DNA of 64,000 nt. Source: Tatumella saanichensis. GTDB taxonomy: Bacteria > Pseudomonadota > Gammaproteobacteria > Enterobacterales > Enterobacteriaceae. The notes beneath the pieces are model-generated. The model was not told where the DNA came from. It was given only the letters and a program-made list of their open reading frames with translations, and did no database searches. Where the stretch lies: positions 79,649 through 143,648 of the forward strand of contig NZ_ATMI01000031.1 in assembly GCF_000439375.1 (NCBI RefSeq). Direction: 5' to 3'. The position numbers and the translations under genes were made by a program. This document shows, in pieces, positions 1-8,094 of the stretch. Numbering within the stretch: position 1 is the stretch's first letter; each line of letters starts with the position of its first letter.

Positions 1-203
1 ACCTCACACCAGCACCGACAGTCAGGAATTGTCTAAGTCCAAGTCGTTAGTGAACCGAGACGGGTCGTTACAATAAACCCTTTCAGAGTAAGCAGTGCTT
101 CCGGATTTTTACGGATGCACTGTGGCCTTTCCATGCGTCACTCCAATACCTGCGTGTAACTCCAATTCCGGAAATTAATCAAATTTATGGGAAGGGATGC
201 TGT

Positions 204-311
204 ATGCGTAATCTGTCTATTCCTGCACGGGCATGGGTATATCAGCAGAAAGGCATAGCCAAAGCTCGCCTAGAGAAAGATAAGCCCCACGACGCCATCT
301 TATCTAGGTGA
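204..311 (+). CDS. Possible 35-residue small protein
   Basis: An ATG frame of 35 codons ends with TGA. It is preceded by GGGAAGGGA at a reasonable distance. The product is basic and begins MRNLSIPARAWVYQQKG. No family is recognised, and the surrounding sequence has no other support for coding, so this may be chance or a remnant of a longer gene. Confidence 0.2.
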   Translation: MRNLSIPARAWVYQQKGIAKARLEKDKPHDAILSR

Positions 312-447
312 GACGCCAAGCGTATTTACCTAAAAATTGAAGCTGTTTGGTACATCACTAACAGCGATGATTATATGATTCAGACCTGTCAGCATTTCCT
401 GACCTTATTCTCTAGGTGCCACCGAACAACGCATCGAATCCCCGGGC

Positions 448-476
448 TTAGAAATTCAACGCACGCGCTGTATACT
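448..476 (+). promoter_or_regulatory. Candidate sigma-70 promoter for the VOC gene
   Basis: TTAGAA and TATACT are separated by 17 bases, and the coding start at 520 lies 44 bases downstream. The -35 match is weak while the -10 match is good. A small palindrome (GTTG AGCAA CAAC) follows directly and could be an operator. Confidence 0.35.
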
Positions 477-519
477 GTACTAGTTGAGCAACAACTAAGA
501 TAGAAACGGAGTTATCATC

Positions 520-969
520 ATGAGCAGTGCTCTCGTGCCAGAATTTGCCGTCTCTGACTGGCGTACTTCAAAAAAGTTTTACTGCAATGTTCTTGGCTTT
601 GAATGCCTCTACGAACGCACTGACGAAGGATTCTGTTACCTAAAGTTGGGTGAAGCAGAACTGATGATCGACCAGATAGGGCAAGGACGGACGTTTGATA
701 AAGGACATCAGCCCGGCAGCTACCCATTTGGAAAAGGACTCAATGTTCAGATACGGGTACCTTCGGTTGCCCCCCTCTTAGAATCACTGTCTCTGCATGG
801 AATTAGCCTTTACCTTCCCGTGGAGGACCGCTGGTATCGTGTGGGTGCTGAAGAAAGCGGTAATCGTCAGTTCATCGTTGCAGATCCGGATGGATACCTA
901 CTTCGTTTTTATCAAAACCTTGGAAAACGGACAGTAAAAAAAACAGAGAATCTAGATTCTCCTCTGTAG
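520..969 (+). CDS. VOC-family (glyoxalase / bleomycin-resistance-like) protein
   Basis: The 149-residue product has the pattern of single-domain bleomycin-binding VOC proteins: PEFAVSDWRTSKKFY with a FYCNVLGF turn at the start, and a C-terminal VADPDGYLLRF strand. These proteins usually work as dimers that sequester a drug or bind a small ligand; the ligand here is unknown. The start has an ACGGAG ribosome binding site. The next gene, a GIY-YIG protein, begins right after the stop codon, so the two may be co-transcribed. Its position beyond the tail fibre gene marks it as accessory cargo. It may give glycopeptide-drug tolerance, but that is inference from family membership only. Confidence 0.75.
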   Translation: MSSALVPEFAVSDWRTSKKFYCNVLGFECLYERTDEGFCYLKLGEAELMIDQIGQGRTFDKGHQPGSYPFGKGLNVQIRVPSVAPLLESLSLHGISLYLPVEDRWYRVGAEESGNRQFIVADPDGYLLRFYQNLGKRTVKKTENLDSPL

Positions 970-1021
970 TATGAGTATCGCCCGTATTTGCCATAACGTC
1001 TTCTTAAACGCAGGGAATAAC

Positions 1022-1627
1022 ATGTTTGATTTTTATCCATCAAAGCTATGGAGCCGTGATGAAGTCATGTGCTCACCTTGTCCTGTACCCGCTGTTAGTG
1101 GTGTCTATTTTTGGTGGTTCGAAAACATACCATCAGGGGTTCCGTTAGATGGTTGCGTTACGATGGATGGTTACACACTGCTGTATGTCGGTATATCTCC
1201 GGATAAAAAGGGCAAACCTAACAGTCGAGCGAATCTAAGAACCCGTATAAAAACGCATTACAGTGGAAACGCTGAAGGATCGACACTACGTCGAACCCTT
1301 GGCGTCCTGCTATCTACAGAAAGTAACTATCCTCTGCGCCGGGTGGGATCAGGAAACAGGACGACCTTTACTCATCCAGGTGAGCAGTGGCTGGATGAGT
1401 GGATGGGAAACAACGCAAAGGTTTGCTGGATACCACATAGTGAGCCATGGATTTTAGAAGAACACCTGATATCTAGCACATCCCTTCCACTAAACATAAA
1501 AGATAATAAACATGCTTTCGGGCCATTACTTTCAGCAATAAGAAGGAAAGCAATGACTGACGCTAAAGCGATGGATATTGCTAATGAGACAGGCCTGAGT
1601 AGGAAGCTAAAAAAGTTAATGACTTAA
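1022..1627 (+). CDS. GIY-YIG nuclease-like protein
   Basis: A GIY-YIG-type core is visible: GVYFWWF followed by LLYVGIS (the Y-x-G part), then an arginine-rich helix with RTRIKTHY. The C-terminal half ends in a basic tail. I chose the ATG at 1022 because AGGGA lies five bases upstream; an in-frame ATG at 971 would add 17 residues but lacks a clear ribosome binding site. GIY-YIG domains are mostly metal-dependent nucleases. Whether this one cuts DNA is unknown: the catalytic glutamate is plausibly the one near PWILEEHL, but this is not certain. Together with the VOC gene it forms a small cargo operon. Confidence 0.65.
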   Translation: MFDFYPSKLWSRDEVMCSPCPVPAVSGVYFWWFENIPSGVPLDGCVTMDGYTLLYVGISPDKKGKPNSRANLRTRIKTHYSGNAEGSTLRRTLGVLLSTESNYPLRRVGSGNRTTFTHPGEQWLDEWMGNNAKVCWIPHSEPWILEEHLISSTSLPLNIKDNKHAFGPLLSAIRRKAMTDAKAMDIANETGLSRKLKKLMT

Positions 1628-2088
1628 CATAATGCAATCTTGCGCGCACCGGAAAATCCGTTACGTCACTCAATGCAAGATTTAGCAGTAAAATCTTAAC
1701 GTTTCCTCTGCCCAAAGCCACTCAATAGGACCTGATTAGTTTAGCATCGTTGAATGATTATGCAGAGAAATGACTGGTTGTGCCAGAGAGGGGGAAATTG
1801 TCTTGAAAAGCTTAAAAAGGGGACTTATTGACGAAGCCGTTGACCCAAGACTGATCTGTTGCCCTTCTCTGTCTCGCATGGGGCTGTCAGTTTAGTAGAG
1901 AGAAGCTTGTTCTGGTGAAATAGGATGTATCAGAGGTGGAGTTGGTAGAGTTTATGTCTTAGGAAGGAGGTTGGACCTACAGGTTCAACCTTTTAGTGTG
2001 TGTTGTGACGAGGGGTCGATCGAAGATTTTACTGAGGAGTGAGTAGAAGCCGGCTCAACGCTGGTGCTAAACCGGTTTATGAAGATTT
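1628..2088. other. Non-coding stretch between GIY-YIG gene and tail fibre gene
   Basis: No coding frame is convincing in these 461 bases. A terminator-like hairpin lies at 1968-1994. In e14 this side of the tail genes holds fibre-assembly genes and the pin invertase; neither is seen here. Confidence 0.5.
1968..1994 (+). terminator. Candidate hairpin terminator
   Basis: AGGTTGGACC and GGTTCAACCT form a ten-base stem with one mismatch around a four-base loop, followed by a short T run. The T run is weak. It could end transcription from the VOC/GIY-YIG genes. Confidence 0.35.
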
Positions 2089-2820
2089 TTAGGCGGTCCG
2101 ATACCATCCCAAAAGCCGTATGAAGGTATTCGTGATATCTACAGCGTCATTATTACCCAGATTTTCTGTTCGCCCGGAGAAGTCGTGCGCATGACCACCC
2201 AATTCAATATTGTGGCGGTGATCCCCCGCCGGCGAGGTGGTCCCAAAATCGCTCCCCTCATTGAAGGCCACTGGTTGATCTGAACCACCTGATTTCTGCA
2301 TACCCCGCCCCCAGCCGTGAGTATGTTCTCCTTGCTCATCGGTAGTACGGTTACCCAGCTCTGTAACCTCAGTACTCCCCCCAAAGGCGAGACTCTCTGC
2401 CGGCAGGTTGCCTCTAGAAAGAACAAGCTGGTCGCGGCCACCAGTTGTCATGACATCGGTGCCGTCCTGTAGTCCCAGCCGAATAGTCTTATTCTCACCG
2501 ATATATTCCCAGTTCGTTCCAGGGAAGAGCTCATTCGGATTTCGACTCTGGGCGAAGAACATTACGATACCGACAGGATAAATGGAATTAACGGAGGTAC
2601 TGGCGCTGGTGATCATCTGCTTAATGGCGGTGACTATCTGTGCATCGTCATTCAGATCGGTTTCTATATTGGCCGCAGCCATCACAGCAAGCAGCTCGCG
2701 CTGCACAGTAGTGAACCACTGTCCCATTAGTTCCGTTGGCTGTACATTACCCGCCACATTGCCGTCAGTGAACTCTCCGTTTGCGTCCGCAGTGTCTGTC
2801 AGATCACCGATTTTATGCAT
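2089..2820 (-). CDS. Short phage tail fibre protein
   Basis: The 243-residue product begins MHKIGDLTDTADANGEFTDG and contains a QPTELMGQWFTTVQREL segment typical of the N-terminal part of P2/Mu-type fibres and collar-type tail proteins. It ends in FIRLLGWYRTA, a tail-fibre C-terminus pattern. A histidine/glycine-rich stretch (around GEHTHGWGRG and AGDHRHNIELGGHAHDF) resembles metal-binding fibre tips. It is the last gene of the tail operon, 31 bases after the gp48-like gene. No fibre assembly chaperone follows, and the protein is short for a receptor-binding fibre, so further fibre genes may have been lost or lie to the left. Confidence 0.8.
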   Translation of the reverse strand: MHKIGDLTDTADANGEFTDGNVAGNVQPTELMGQWFTTVQRELLAVMAAANIETDLNDDAQIVTAIKQMITSASTSVNSIYPVGIVMFFAQSRNPNELFPGTNWEYIGENKTIRLGLQDGTDVMTTGGRDQLVLSRGNLPAESLAFGGSTEVTELGNRTTDEQGEHTHGWGRGMQKSGGSDQPVAFNEGSDFGTTSPAGDHRHNIELGGHAHDFSGRTENLGNNDAVDITNTFIRLLGWYRTA

Positions 2821-2851
2821 GCTGTCTTCTCCGAGTTAAATGAGTGGGAGT

Positions 2852-3451
2852 TTACGCAGGGAGGTAATTAATGCGCAGAATACAGTCCGGGCGCATCAGA
2901 CGTTTAAGGATGCACTCCAGTGTCCTGTTACCCCAAGTGCGCAGCGGATCACCGCAGTGTGCCTGTCCACACACCGCCCAACGAACAGTGGTCTCCGGCA
3001 CATTTATTTGTATGACCTGTGGCCAATCATCGCCATTTAGGGGATCTCCACAGGCAGATAACCCACATCTCGCACGACGAAACTCAGTCACAGTGATGCG
3101 GTACCCGGACCACAGCAGAAGTCTTATAAGTGCAGCGGCGGACAAACTCCCGTTACTGGTAAGTTTTATGACCACTGCGATACGTCGCAATGCGATGGTG
3201 TTCATTTCACCGATAGCACAATCATCCGGAAGCCCTAGGGCCTGTTCCCAGTCAGTCAGTAAGGAGCCAGCGGTTGCTGGAAACGCATTACGCAACAATG
3301 CCAGTGCAGCCCGATCACTGGCTTCAAAGGCTTTCGCCATACCAGCCAATACGCGTGCCCGCACAGAGCCGGTGGGATGACACCATGCCTTTCCCGGCGG
3401 TAATAACAGCCCCAATGCCCGTGTATATTCCTGACGGCTGTAGCGGCTCAT
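2852..3451 (-). CDS. Baseplate protein, Mu gp48-like (DUF2313)
   Basis: This 199-residue protein starts MSRYSRQEYTRALGLLLPPGKAW, where the LLPPGxAW pattern is characteristic of the Mu gp48 / P2 I-type family. It ends with repeats of CGxxLxxWG type residues (CGDPLNGDDW, CGDPLRTWGN). Such proteins sit at the baseplate and connect it to tail fibres. It overlaps the preceding baseplate J gene by four bases and precedes the fibre gene, the usual Mu order. Confidence 0.85.
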   Translation of the reverse strand: MSRYSRQEYTRALGLLLPPGKAWCHPTGSVRARVLAGMAKAFEASDRAALALLRNAFPATAGSLLTDWEQALGLPDDCAIGEMNTIALRRIAVVIKLTSNGSLSAAALIRLLLWSGYRITVTEFRRARCGLSACGDPLNGDDWPQVIQINVPETTVRWAVCGQAHCGDPLRTWGNRTLECILKRLMRPDCILRINYLPA

Positions 3452-4599
3452 TTGCGGTCTCCTGAAAAAATCACGTTCCCACGCAGCGGAAGCTCCCCGG
3501 GACTTAACGAGATGATGGTTCCGGAAGGTGAATTGAGTACCAACCCTCGCGCACCGGGGAGACTGCCTAATGCCTGATTAAGATCTGAGAGATAGATTTT
3601 TCCGCCAGGCTCTCCATTTTCAAAAAAGACCTGATCGATGGTATCGTTGATGGCCGCAACGGTGTCAGCATCTGCCTGAGGAATACCGCCAATATCAAAA
3701 TCAATGATTTTTTTTAATGGGGAGCAGACCCAAACAAGTGTTGTCACCGGCCTGAGGATAAATACGCTGTCGGCAACACGACGCTGATCGCCCGTAGCTT
3801 TGGCATAAAGATAGGTTTCCTGAGTAGCCACACCATCAGTGCCTTCGGGGAAACCCTGATTAGCCCGATCATCACCGTCGCACATGATGTACAGACCAAC
3901 ACTACCCGCGCCAAGCAGACGTGGGCTGACCCAAGCACGTGTCACCCCGGGGACGCTTAATGCCCAGCGGCGATAATCACTTTCACTGCCGCCTTCGGCC
4001 TCAGTCTGGAAGGCTCGCAGCACACGACGACGAAAGTCTTGTTCCTTTTCCATGTCAGCCCCACCGGTAAGTGGCTGTGTCACCGTAGCGCTGCTGTCTA
4101 TTCCGGGAACGGCTTGGTCGAGCACCAGCTGCGTACCGGCCGCAGCATTACCGTCTACTGGTGTGAGAGTACTGTCATTGGGCGGGAACAAGGCCGTTAC
4201 GTCGCCAAGACCTATGCCATCAGTATCAAGCGTAACTGCTGCATCAAGCCTGTACTGCATCCCATTGCTCCGGTTAAGAAGACTGCCTGTAGCGACAGTA
4301 CTTCCAGTGGTGCCGTTGAAAAGCACACCGTCCCCCTGCGCAGCACTGGCATCTTTACGGTAGATATTTTTCAGGGCCCCCCAGGCGGCAAGCCATTCAT
4401 CCTCAGCAGTGAAAGGATTACTCTGTCGTGCAATCCAATCAAGATACGCAAAATGTAAATGGCTCATCCCTGCATCCATATCCGCCAAGATCCCGAGATT
4501 AGAAAACCTCAGCAGTTCGCCGGTGTTTTCAAGCTCTGAACGGATAAAATTACGGTTCCGGCTTCGTAGCTCACTGAGTGTTGGTCTCTGGTAAGGCAT
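3448..4599 (-). CDS. Baseplate J-like protein (Mu gp47)
   Basis: Baseplate wedge protein of contractile tails. The 383-residue product begins MPYQRPTLSELRSRNRN and has the family core ADMEKEQDFRRRVLRAFQ, then SESDYRRWALSVPGVTRAWV, which are hallmarks of the J family. I placed the start at 4599, where GGGGAG precedes the ATG; an upstream in-frame codon at 4647 would only add sequence lying inside the preceding gene. It overlaps the gp46-like gene by 29 bases and the gp48-like gene by four. Confidence 0.9.
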   Translation of the reverse strand: MPYQRPTLSELRSRNRNFIRSELENTGELLRFSNLGILADMDAGMSHLHFAYLDWIARQSNPFTAEDEWLAAWGALKNIYRKDASAAQGDGVLFNGTTGSTVATGSLLNRSNGMQYRLDAAVTLDTDGIGLGDVTALFPPNDSTLTPVDGNAAAGTQLVLDQAVPGIDSSATVTQPLTGGADMEKEQDFRRRVLRAFQTEAEGGSESDYRRWALSVPGVTRAWVSPRLLGAGSVGLYIMCDGDDRANQGFPEGTDGVATQETYLYAKATGDQRRVADSVFILRPVTTLVWVCSPLKKIIDFDIGGIPQADADTVAAINDTIDQVFFENGEPGGKIYLSDLNQALGSLPGARGLVLNSPSGTIISLSPGELPLRGNVIFSGDRK

Positions 4600-5035
4600 T
4601 GTTTTCTCCCCACAGCCATCTGAAGCTGTATTCCTGCCGATTGTCATTTGGCCAGAATAAGTTGACGTTCAGTATCAGACGGTCTGGCCAACGGATCACC
4701 GCAGTGACGCTGACATCCGATAGCACACCATCGTCCACCAGCCACATCAGTGACTCCTTCGCGTAAAATTCAGCGTTGGCGGCAACCGCTGCAGATAATA
4801 CGCTGCGCCTTAGCATCCACAGCCGCGAGCCCAGAGAAATCTCGCTACCCGTATCCCCCCACCACCCGCGGCGTTCGCCATCATCCGTGACATCATCAGG
4901 GGCTGCTCTACGGTCACTGAATAGACTCAACAGTACCGATGTTTCGATATCGTCCCCCGCGCTCAGATCATGCCCAGCCTCTTGCCAGCCAGTAAAACCG
5001 CTGTCGGTCAACCAGACAGTACGAATATCCGGCAT
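4571..5035 (-). CDS. Baseplate protein, Mu gp46-like
   Basis: The 154-residue product contains LETS-type pattern DDIETSVLLSLFSDRRA and a GWWGD motif, both typical of the Phage_GP46 family. It is a small baseplate component. It overlaps the spike gene by a single base and the J gene by 29 bases, indicating translational coupling in the tail operon. Confidence 0.85.
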   Translation of the reverse strand: MPDIRTVWLTDSGFTGWQEAGHDLSAGDDIETSVLLSLFSDRRAAPDDVTDDGERRGWWGDTGSEISLGSRLWMLRRSVLSAAVAANAEFYAKESLMWLVDDGVLSDVSVTAVIRWPDRLILNVNLFWPNDNRQEYSFRWLWGENNALPETNTQ

Positions 5036-5622
5036 CAGACCTCCTGATTGGTGCTGTCGCTGGTAACAGTGCCGTCTCCGGACTGAACATTTCGGACATC
5101 ATGCCCATGGACATTGTAGGCGTCCCGCAGCATTTTCAGCGTCACCGCATTTGTGTCGCAGTGATCGACAATATCTCCCGAACATTCCAGTCGAGGGGTT
5201 TCTAGCCGCACCCGTTCACTGGCAGTGACCGTAGCCGTGCGCGCTGCCATTACCTGGATATCCTGTCCGGCACAGTTCACCGTAAGCTGGTCTTTCCCGA
5301 GCAGAACTGACTTCCCCTGTGCGTCGTAAATAACCGTTTCACCTGCTGCTAACTGGGTAAAACGTGTCGTTCCATGATGGCTGGCAATAACCACTTGGCT
5401 TGAACGGTCCCCGCCAAGACTCAAAACTAGCACATCACTCCCCACAGGCAGGCCTGAGGAAAAGCCAAATTCAGTCATACGCAGCGTATCCCCCCTGACA
5501 TCCAAAGGCGTCGTGTATTGCAATGTCTGTGCCCTACCACTGTCGTCTGCCACACCGGTACTACGCCCTATCCCCACCAGCATGCTAATCCGACGGTATA
5601 ACCGTATTAGTGCATCATTCAT
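5035..5622 (-). CDS. Baseplate spike protein, gpV / Mu gp45-like
   Basis: The 195-residue product starts with a helical segment ALIRLYRRISMLVGIGR, continues into a beta-rich core (FGFSSGLPVGSDVLVLSLGGDRS) and ends with short beta repeats around ARTATVTASERVRLETPRLE, which resemble the spike helix of gpV-type proteins. It would form the trimeric membrane-piercing tip under the tube. It overlaps the gpD-like gene by four bases. Confidence 0.85.
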   Translation of the reverse strand: MNDALIRLYRRISMLVGIGRSTGVADDSGRAQTLQYTTPLDVRGDTLRMTEFGFSSGLPVGSDVLVLSLGGDRSSQVVIASHHGTTRFTQLAAGETVIYDAQGKSVLLGKDQLTVNCAGQDIQVMAARTATVTASERVRLETPRLECSGDIVDHCDTNAVTLKMLRDAYNVHGHDVRNVQSGDGTVTSDSTNQEV

Positions 5623-6692
5623 GTAAGCTCCATGAGGTTGGAATAAAAGGCATAAGGTTGAACAGAGAAGGCTGCCGGGGGGAGAAGGGTCATTTCTGCA
5701 TGTGTTCCACTGTTATCACGCAGATAAGTTACTTCGCCCAACAGCAGATCCTGCTCGGCCACCCCCAGAGTGGGCAAACTGACCGGGATCAGGGTATTTG
5801 GCTGCCATAAGCGACCCGTGCTGTCACGCCAACTGTCGGTCACGACCCGCAGGCTGCGTGAACGGCCGTAACGTCGGTTCATTTCCCACTGGATGCACTC
5901 AGTCGCCATATCACGGGCCACCAGCGTACTTTCCACCAGCACAATACGGTTCCGATAGCGCATCGATGCCGCTTGTGGATCCCGAGCAGTGGCCTGCGTG
6001 ACGGCATCATAACCTGCACTCCCCGCCTCTCCGATCGGCGTAAAGTTCATCGAGATGCCGGTATAATCAGAAAAGCGCTGATCCATGGATTCTTCATACC
6101 AAGCACGCTCGACATTGATACCTTCCTGGATCCCACTCGCCATCCTAGTGTCTGCAGCCCGGGTCAAGAACAAGTTACCGTCCGGCAGGTCGTAATACAG
6201 GAGTCCTTCCCATCGTGACACTCTATCAATGACCTCCTGAGCAGACTCCCCCCAATTTAATGTGAACTGAGGTACCTGGCGCCGGTCGCTAATGTCTGTC
6301 GTGACAGTGATGCCATAGGGTGCGGCCAGTCGTGAGGCAATCCCCAAAGCATCCGCCTGGCTGATAACATTCGATGGCCACTCGGCACTGCAGTCCACCA
6401 AATCTTGGCATTTCCCCCTGCCGCTGGCACGGATCTCATGCCGTCCAGAAGTAAGTGCTGGCGCCCAACGATCGATATAGCCTGTGAGCACCAAGTCATC
6501 ATCTAACAAAACCCGACATGCCTCGCCAGCTTGGACACGTTGTATCTCATCGCTGCCAGGGTATAGGTCCAGCAGGCTGAGGCTGAATGAAGACGGTAAG
6601 CGCTCAACGCCCCGAGTGACGGAGACTCTGTCCCATCCTTGGATCGCCCGCCCGCCGGTCTCAAGGACCAATTCGTCATTAGCGTCAGCCAT
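5619..6692 (-). CDS. Tail hub protein, Mu gp44 / P2 gpD-like
   Basis: Family pattern is clear: GWDRVSVTRGVERLPSSFSL, then LDDDLVLTGYIDRW and ASGRGKCQDLVDCSAEWP, followed by DISDRRQVPQFTLNWGESAQ. These belong to phage late-control D proteins, which form the baseplate hub that connects the tube to the spike. The protein has 357 residues, a normal length. It overlaps the DNA-circularisation protein gene by eight bases. Confidence 0.88.
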   Translation of the reverse strand: MADANDELVLETGGRAIQGWDRVSVTRGVERLPSSFSLSLLDLYPGSDEIQRVQAGEACRVLLDDDLVLTGYIDRWAPALTSGRHEIRASGRGKCQDLVDCSAEWPSNVISQADALGIASRLAAPYGITVTTDISDRRQVPQFTLNWGESAQEVIDRVSRWEGLLYYDLPDGNLFLTRAADTRMASGIQEGINVERAWYEESMDQRFSDYTGISMNFTPIGEAGSAGYDAVTQATARDPQAASMRYRNRIVLVESTLVARDMATECIQWEMNRRYGRSRSLRVVTDSWRDSTGRLWQPNTLIPVSLPTLGVAEQDLLLGEVTYLRDNSGTHAEMTLLPPAAFSVQPYAFYSNLMELT

Positions 6693-8082
6693 TATTGACC
6701 TCCACCGCTATTGGCATAAACGCTGGGTGAATGGGGTCCTCAGAAAGCACCAGCGCACCAGTGCGGTCTGCGTCATGCCAGATCCGATCAGCCATCACCA
6801 GTGCCGGTAATGATGAGGTAAATACCCTGTTGAAATGCCTCGCCTCGAGGCCGTGCGAGAGCATGACCTGAGTGAAGTTTTCCCGAAAAATCTCAAGGCA
6901 CTCCCATAAACGATCTTGTCCATGCTCACTGGCCAGCACACTGGCGGTATCCAATGCAGCAATGCCGCGCTGAAAAACTTGCTGAGTGACCACTAGACCA
7001 GATTGCGCGACATTAACCGCTTCACGTGTAAAAGCAGCCGCACTGATAATCTTTAGGTATGCCTTTACTGCTGCGGCCATGCGTCGAGCTGAGACATCGT
7101 TGTAATAGGTATTGTCGAAAGCCTGCCCAGACATCATGTTTTCCAATAATTCCAAGTGGTCCTGCTGGGAAGGTACAGCATCAAGGAGTGTGACGATCAG
7201 AGAAGTGACCGCCTCGGGTACCGCAGTGATATCACGTGCTTTGGCTAATTCGGATAATGATGTCTCGATACGAGTTCTTGCACGGACAATCTGAGCACTC
7301 TTATCCGCTACAATGCGTGCATAGTTGAATGGCTGCGGTGAAGGTATGACTTTACCGGTAAGTCCGGAGATACTGCCGCCGACATCACCATTACAGTCGC
7401 GGCCAAAACGTAAATTACCAAACGTCGAGGTCAGTGATCCGGACAGCGTTGTGGCCTCGCGCGCGGCGCCAGAGATGAATTCTGTCCAAAAAGCCAGAGT
7501 ATTGGAAAGTGTGGTTGCCGCCTGTTTGACGGTTAGGGCTTCACCTTTGACCTCAGCAATGACCGAGGCTGCCGCGGTCGTCACTGTCGACAGCCAGCTC
7601 TGTTCAAGAGTACTGTCTGCGGGCTCAGCTCCGGTGAGGGCAAAGGATTTTCGCCCCTCCTCCACACAGGTCAGCGTAAAGCTGATGCAACCGCCCTGAT
7701 CGGCCCCTTCGCGTAACTTAAGTCCACCGGCTGGAATACTGACCGTTAAGGCATTGAGGGTAGGATGAATTAATGTGCCACTGCCTTGAGCCTCACAGGC
7801 AGCCACCAGCATGTCACGCTGGGTGAAAAGGTCAGGAGCGTTGTAGATCCGACTGTTACGTATGATAAAACCTTGCAGAGTGATCCGGCGGGTACCCCGC
7901 CCCAAATCTTCCACCCATACCCTATCCCGCATTGGATACTCATGAATCGCTTGGCGTCGGCCAAACTGGCTTTCACTGGCGGTGACGGCAAATGGAACAC
8001 CACGGAATGAGGCGGGATACACACTCTGCGCCTGATCCGTGCTCTGTGTCAGTGCAAACAGGGCATCTCCCGTTATGCTCAT
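6685..8082 (-). CDS. Mu gp43 / DNA circularisation N-terminal domain protein
   Basis: The N-terminal 100 residues show the DNA_circ_N pattern: YPASFRGVPFAVTASESQFGRRQAIHEYP, here split as FRGVPF and GRRQAIHEYPMRD, then VEDLGRGTRRITLQGFI. In Mu this is a tail protein close to the tape measure and is part of the tail tip or baseplate despite its historical name. The rest is helical. It has 465 residues and lies twelve bases after the tape measure stop. Confidence 0.85.
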   Translation of the reverse strand: MSITGDALFALTQSTDQAQSVYPASFRGVPFAVTASESQFGRRQAIHEYPMRDRVWVEDLGRGTRRITLQGFIIRNSRIYNAPDLFTQRDMLVAACEAQGSGTLIHPTLNALTVSIPAGGLKLREGADQGGCISFTLTCVEEGRKSFALTGAEPADSTLEQSWLSTVTTAAASVIAEVKGEALTVKQAATTLSNTLAFWTEFISGAAREATTLSGSLTSTFGNLRFGRDCNGDVGGSISGLTGKVIPSPQPFNYARIVADKSAQIVRARTRIETSLSELAKARDITAVPEAVTSLIVTLLDAVPSQQDHLELLENMMSGQAFDNTYYNDVSARRMAAAVKAYLKIISAAAFTREAVNVAQSGLVVTQQVFQRGIAALDTASVLASEHGQDRLWECLEIFRENFTQVMLSHGLEARHFNRVFTSSLPALVMADRIWHDADRTGALVLSEDPIHPAFMPIAVEVNNG

Positions 8083-8094
8083 ATTGTCTCCTGC

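Larger units (their letters stand above)
1..519. other. Region without a confident gene at the left edge
   Basis: No long reading frame was recognised here. A short frame at 204-311 has a plausible ribosome binding site and is listed separately. The last 70 bases hold a promoter-like sequence for the gene at 520. I see no copy of the icd 3' end, no tRNA fold and no transposase remnant. Confidence 0.5.

Noticed and set aside
430..480. tRNA-like piece (GAATCCCCGGG) as possible left attachment site
   Set aside because: No cloverleaf could be drawn and the integrase type points to icd rather than to a tRNA gene.
469..486. Possible LexA box near CTGTATACTGTAC
   Set aside because: Only the left half matches CTGT-N8-ACAG; the right half is absent.
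1628..2088. Fibre assembly gene or site-specific invertase as in e14
   Set aside because: No frame of either type exists in this gap on either strand.
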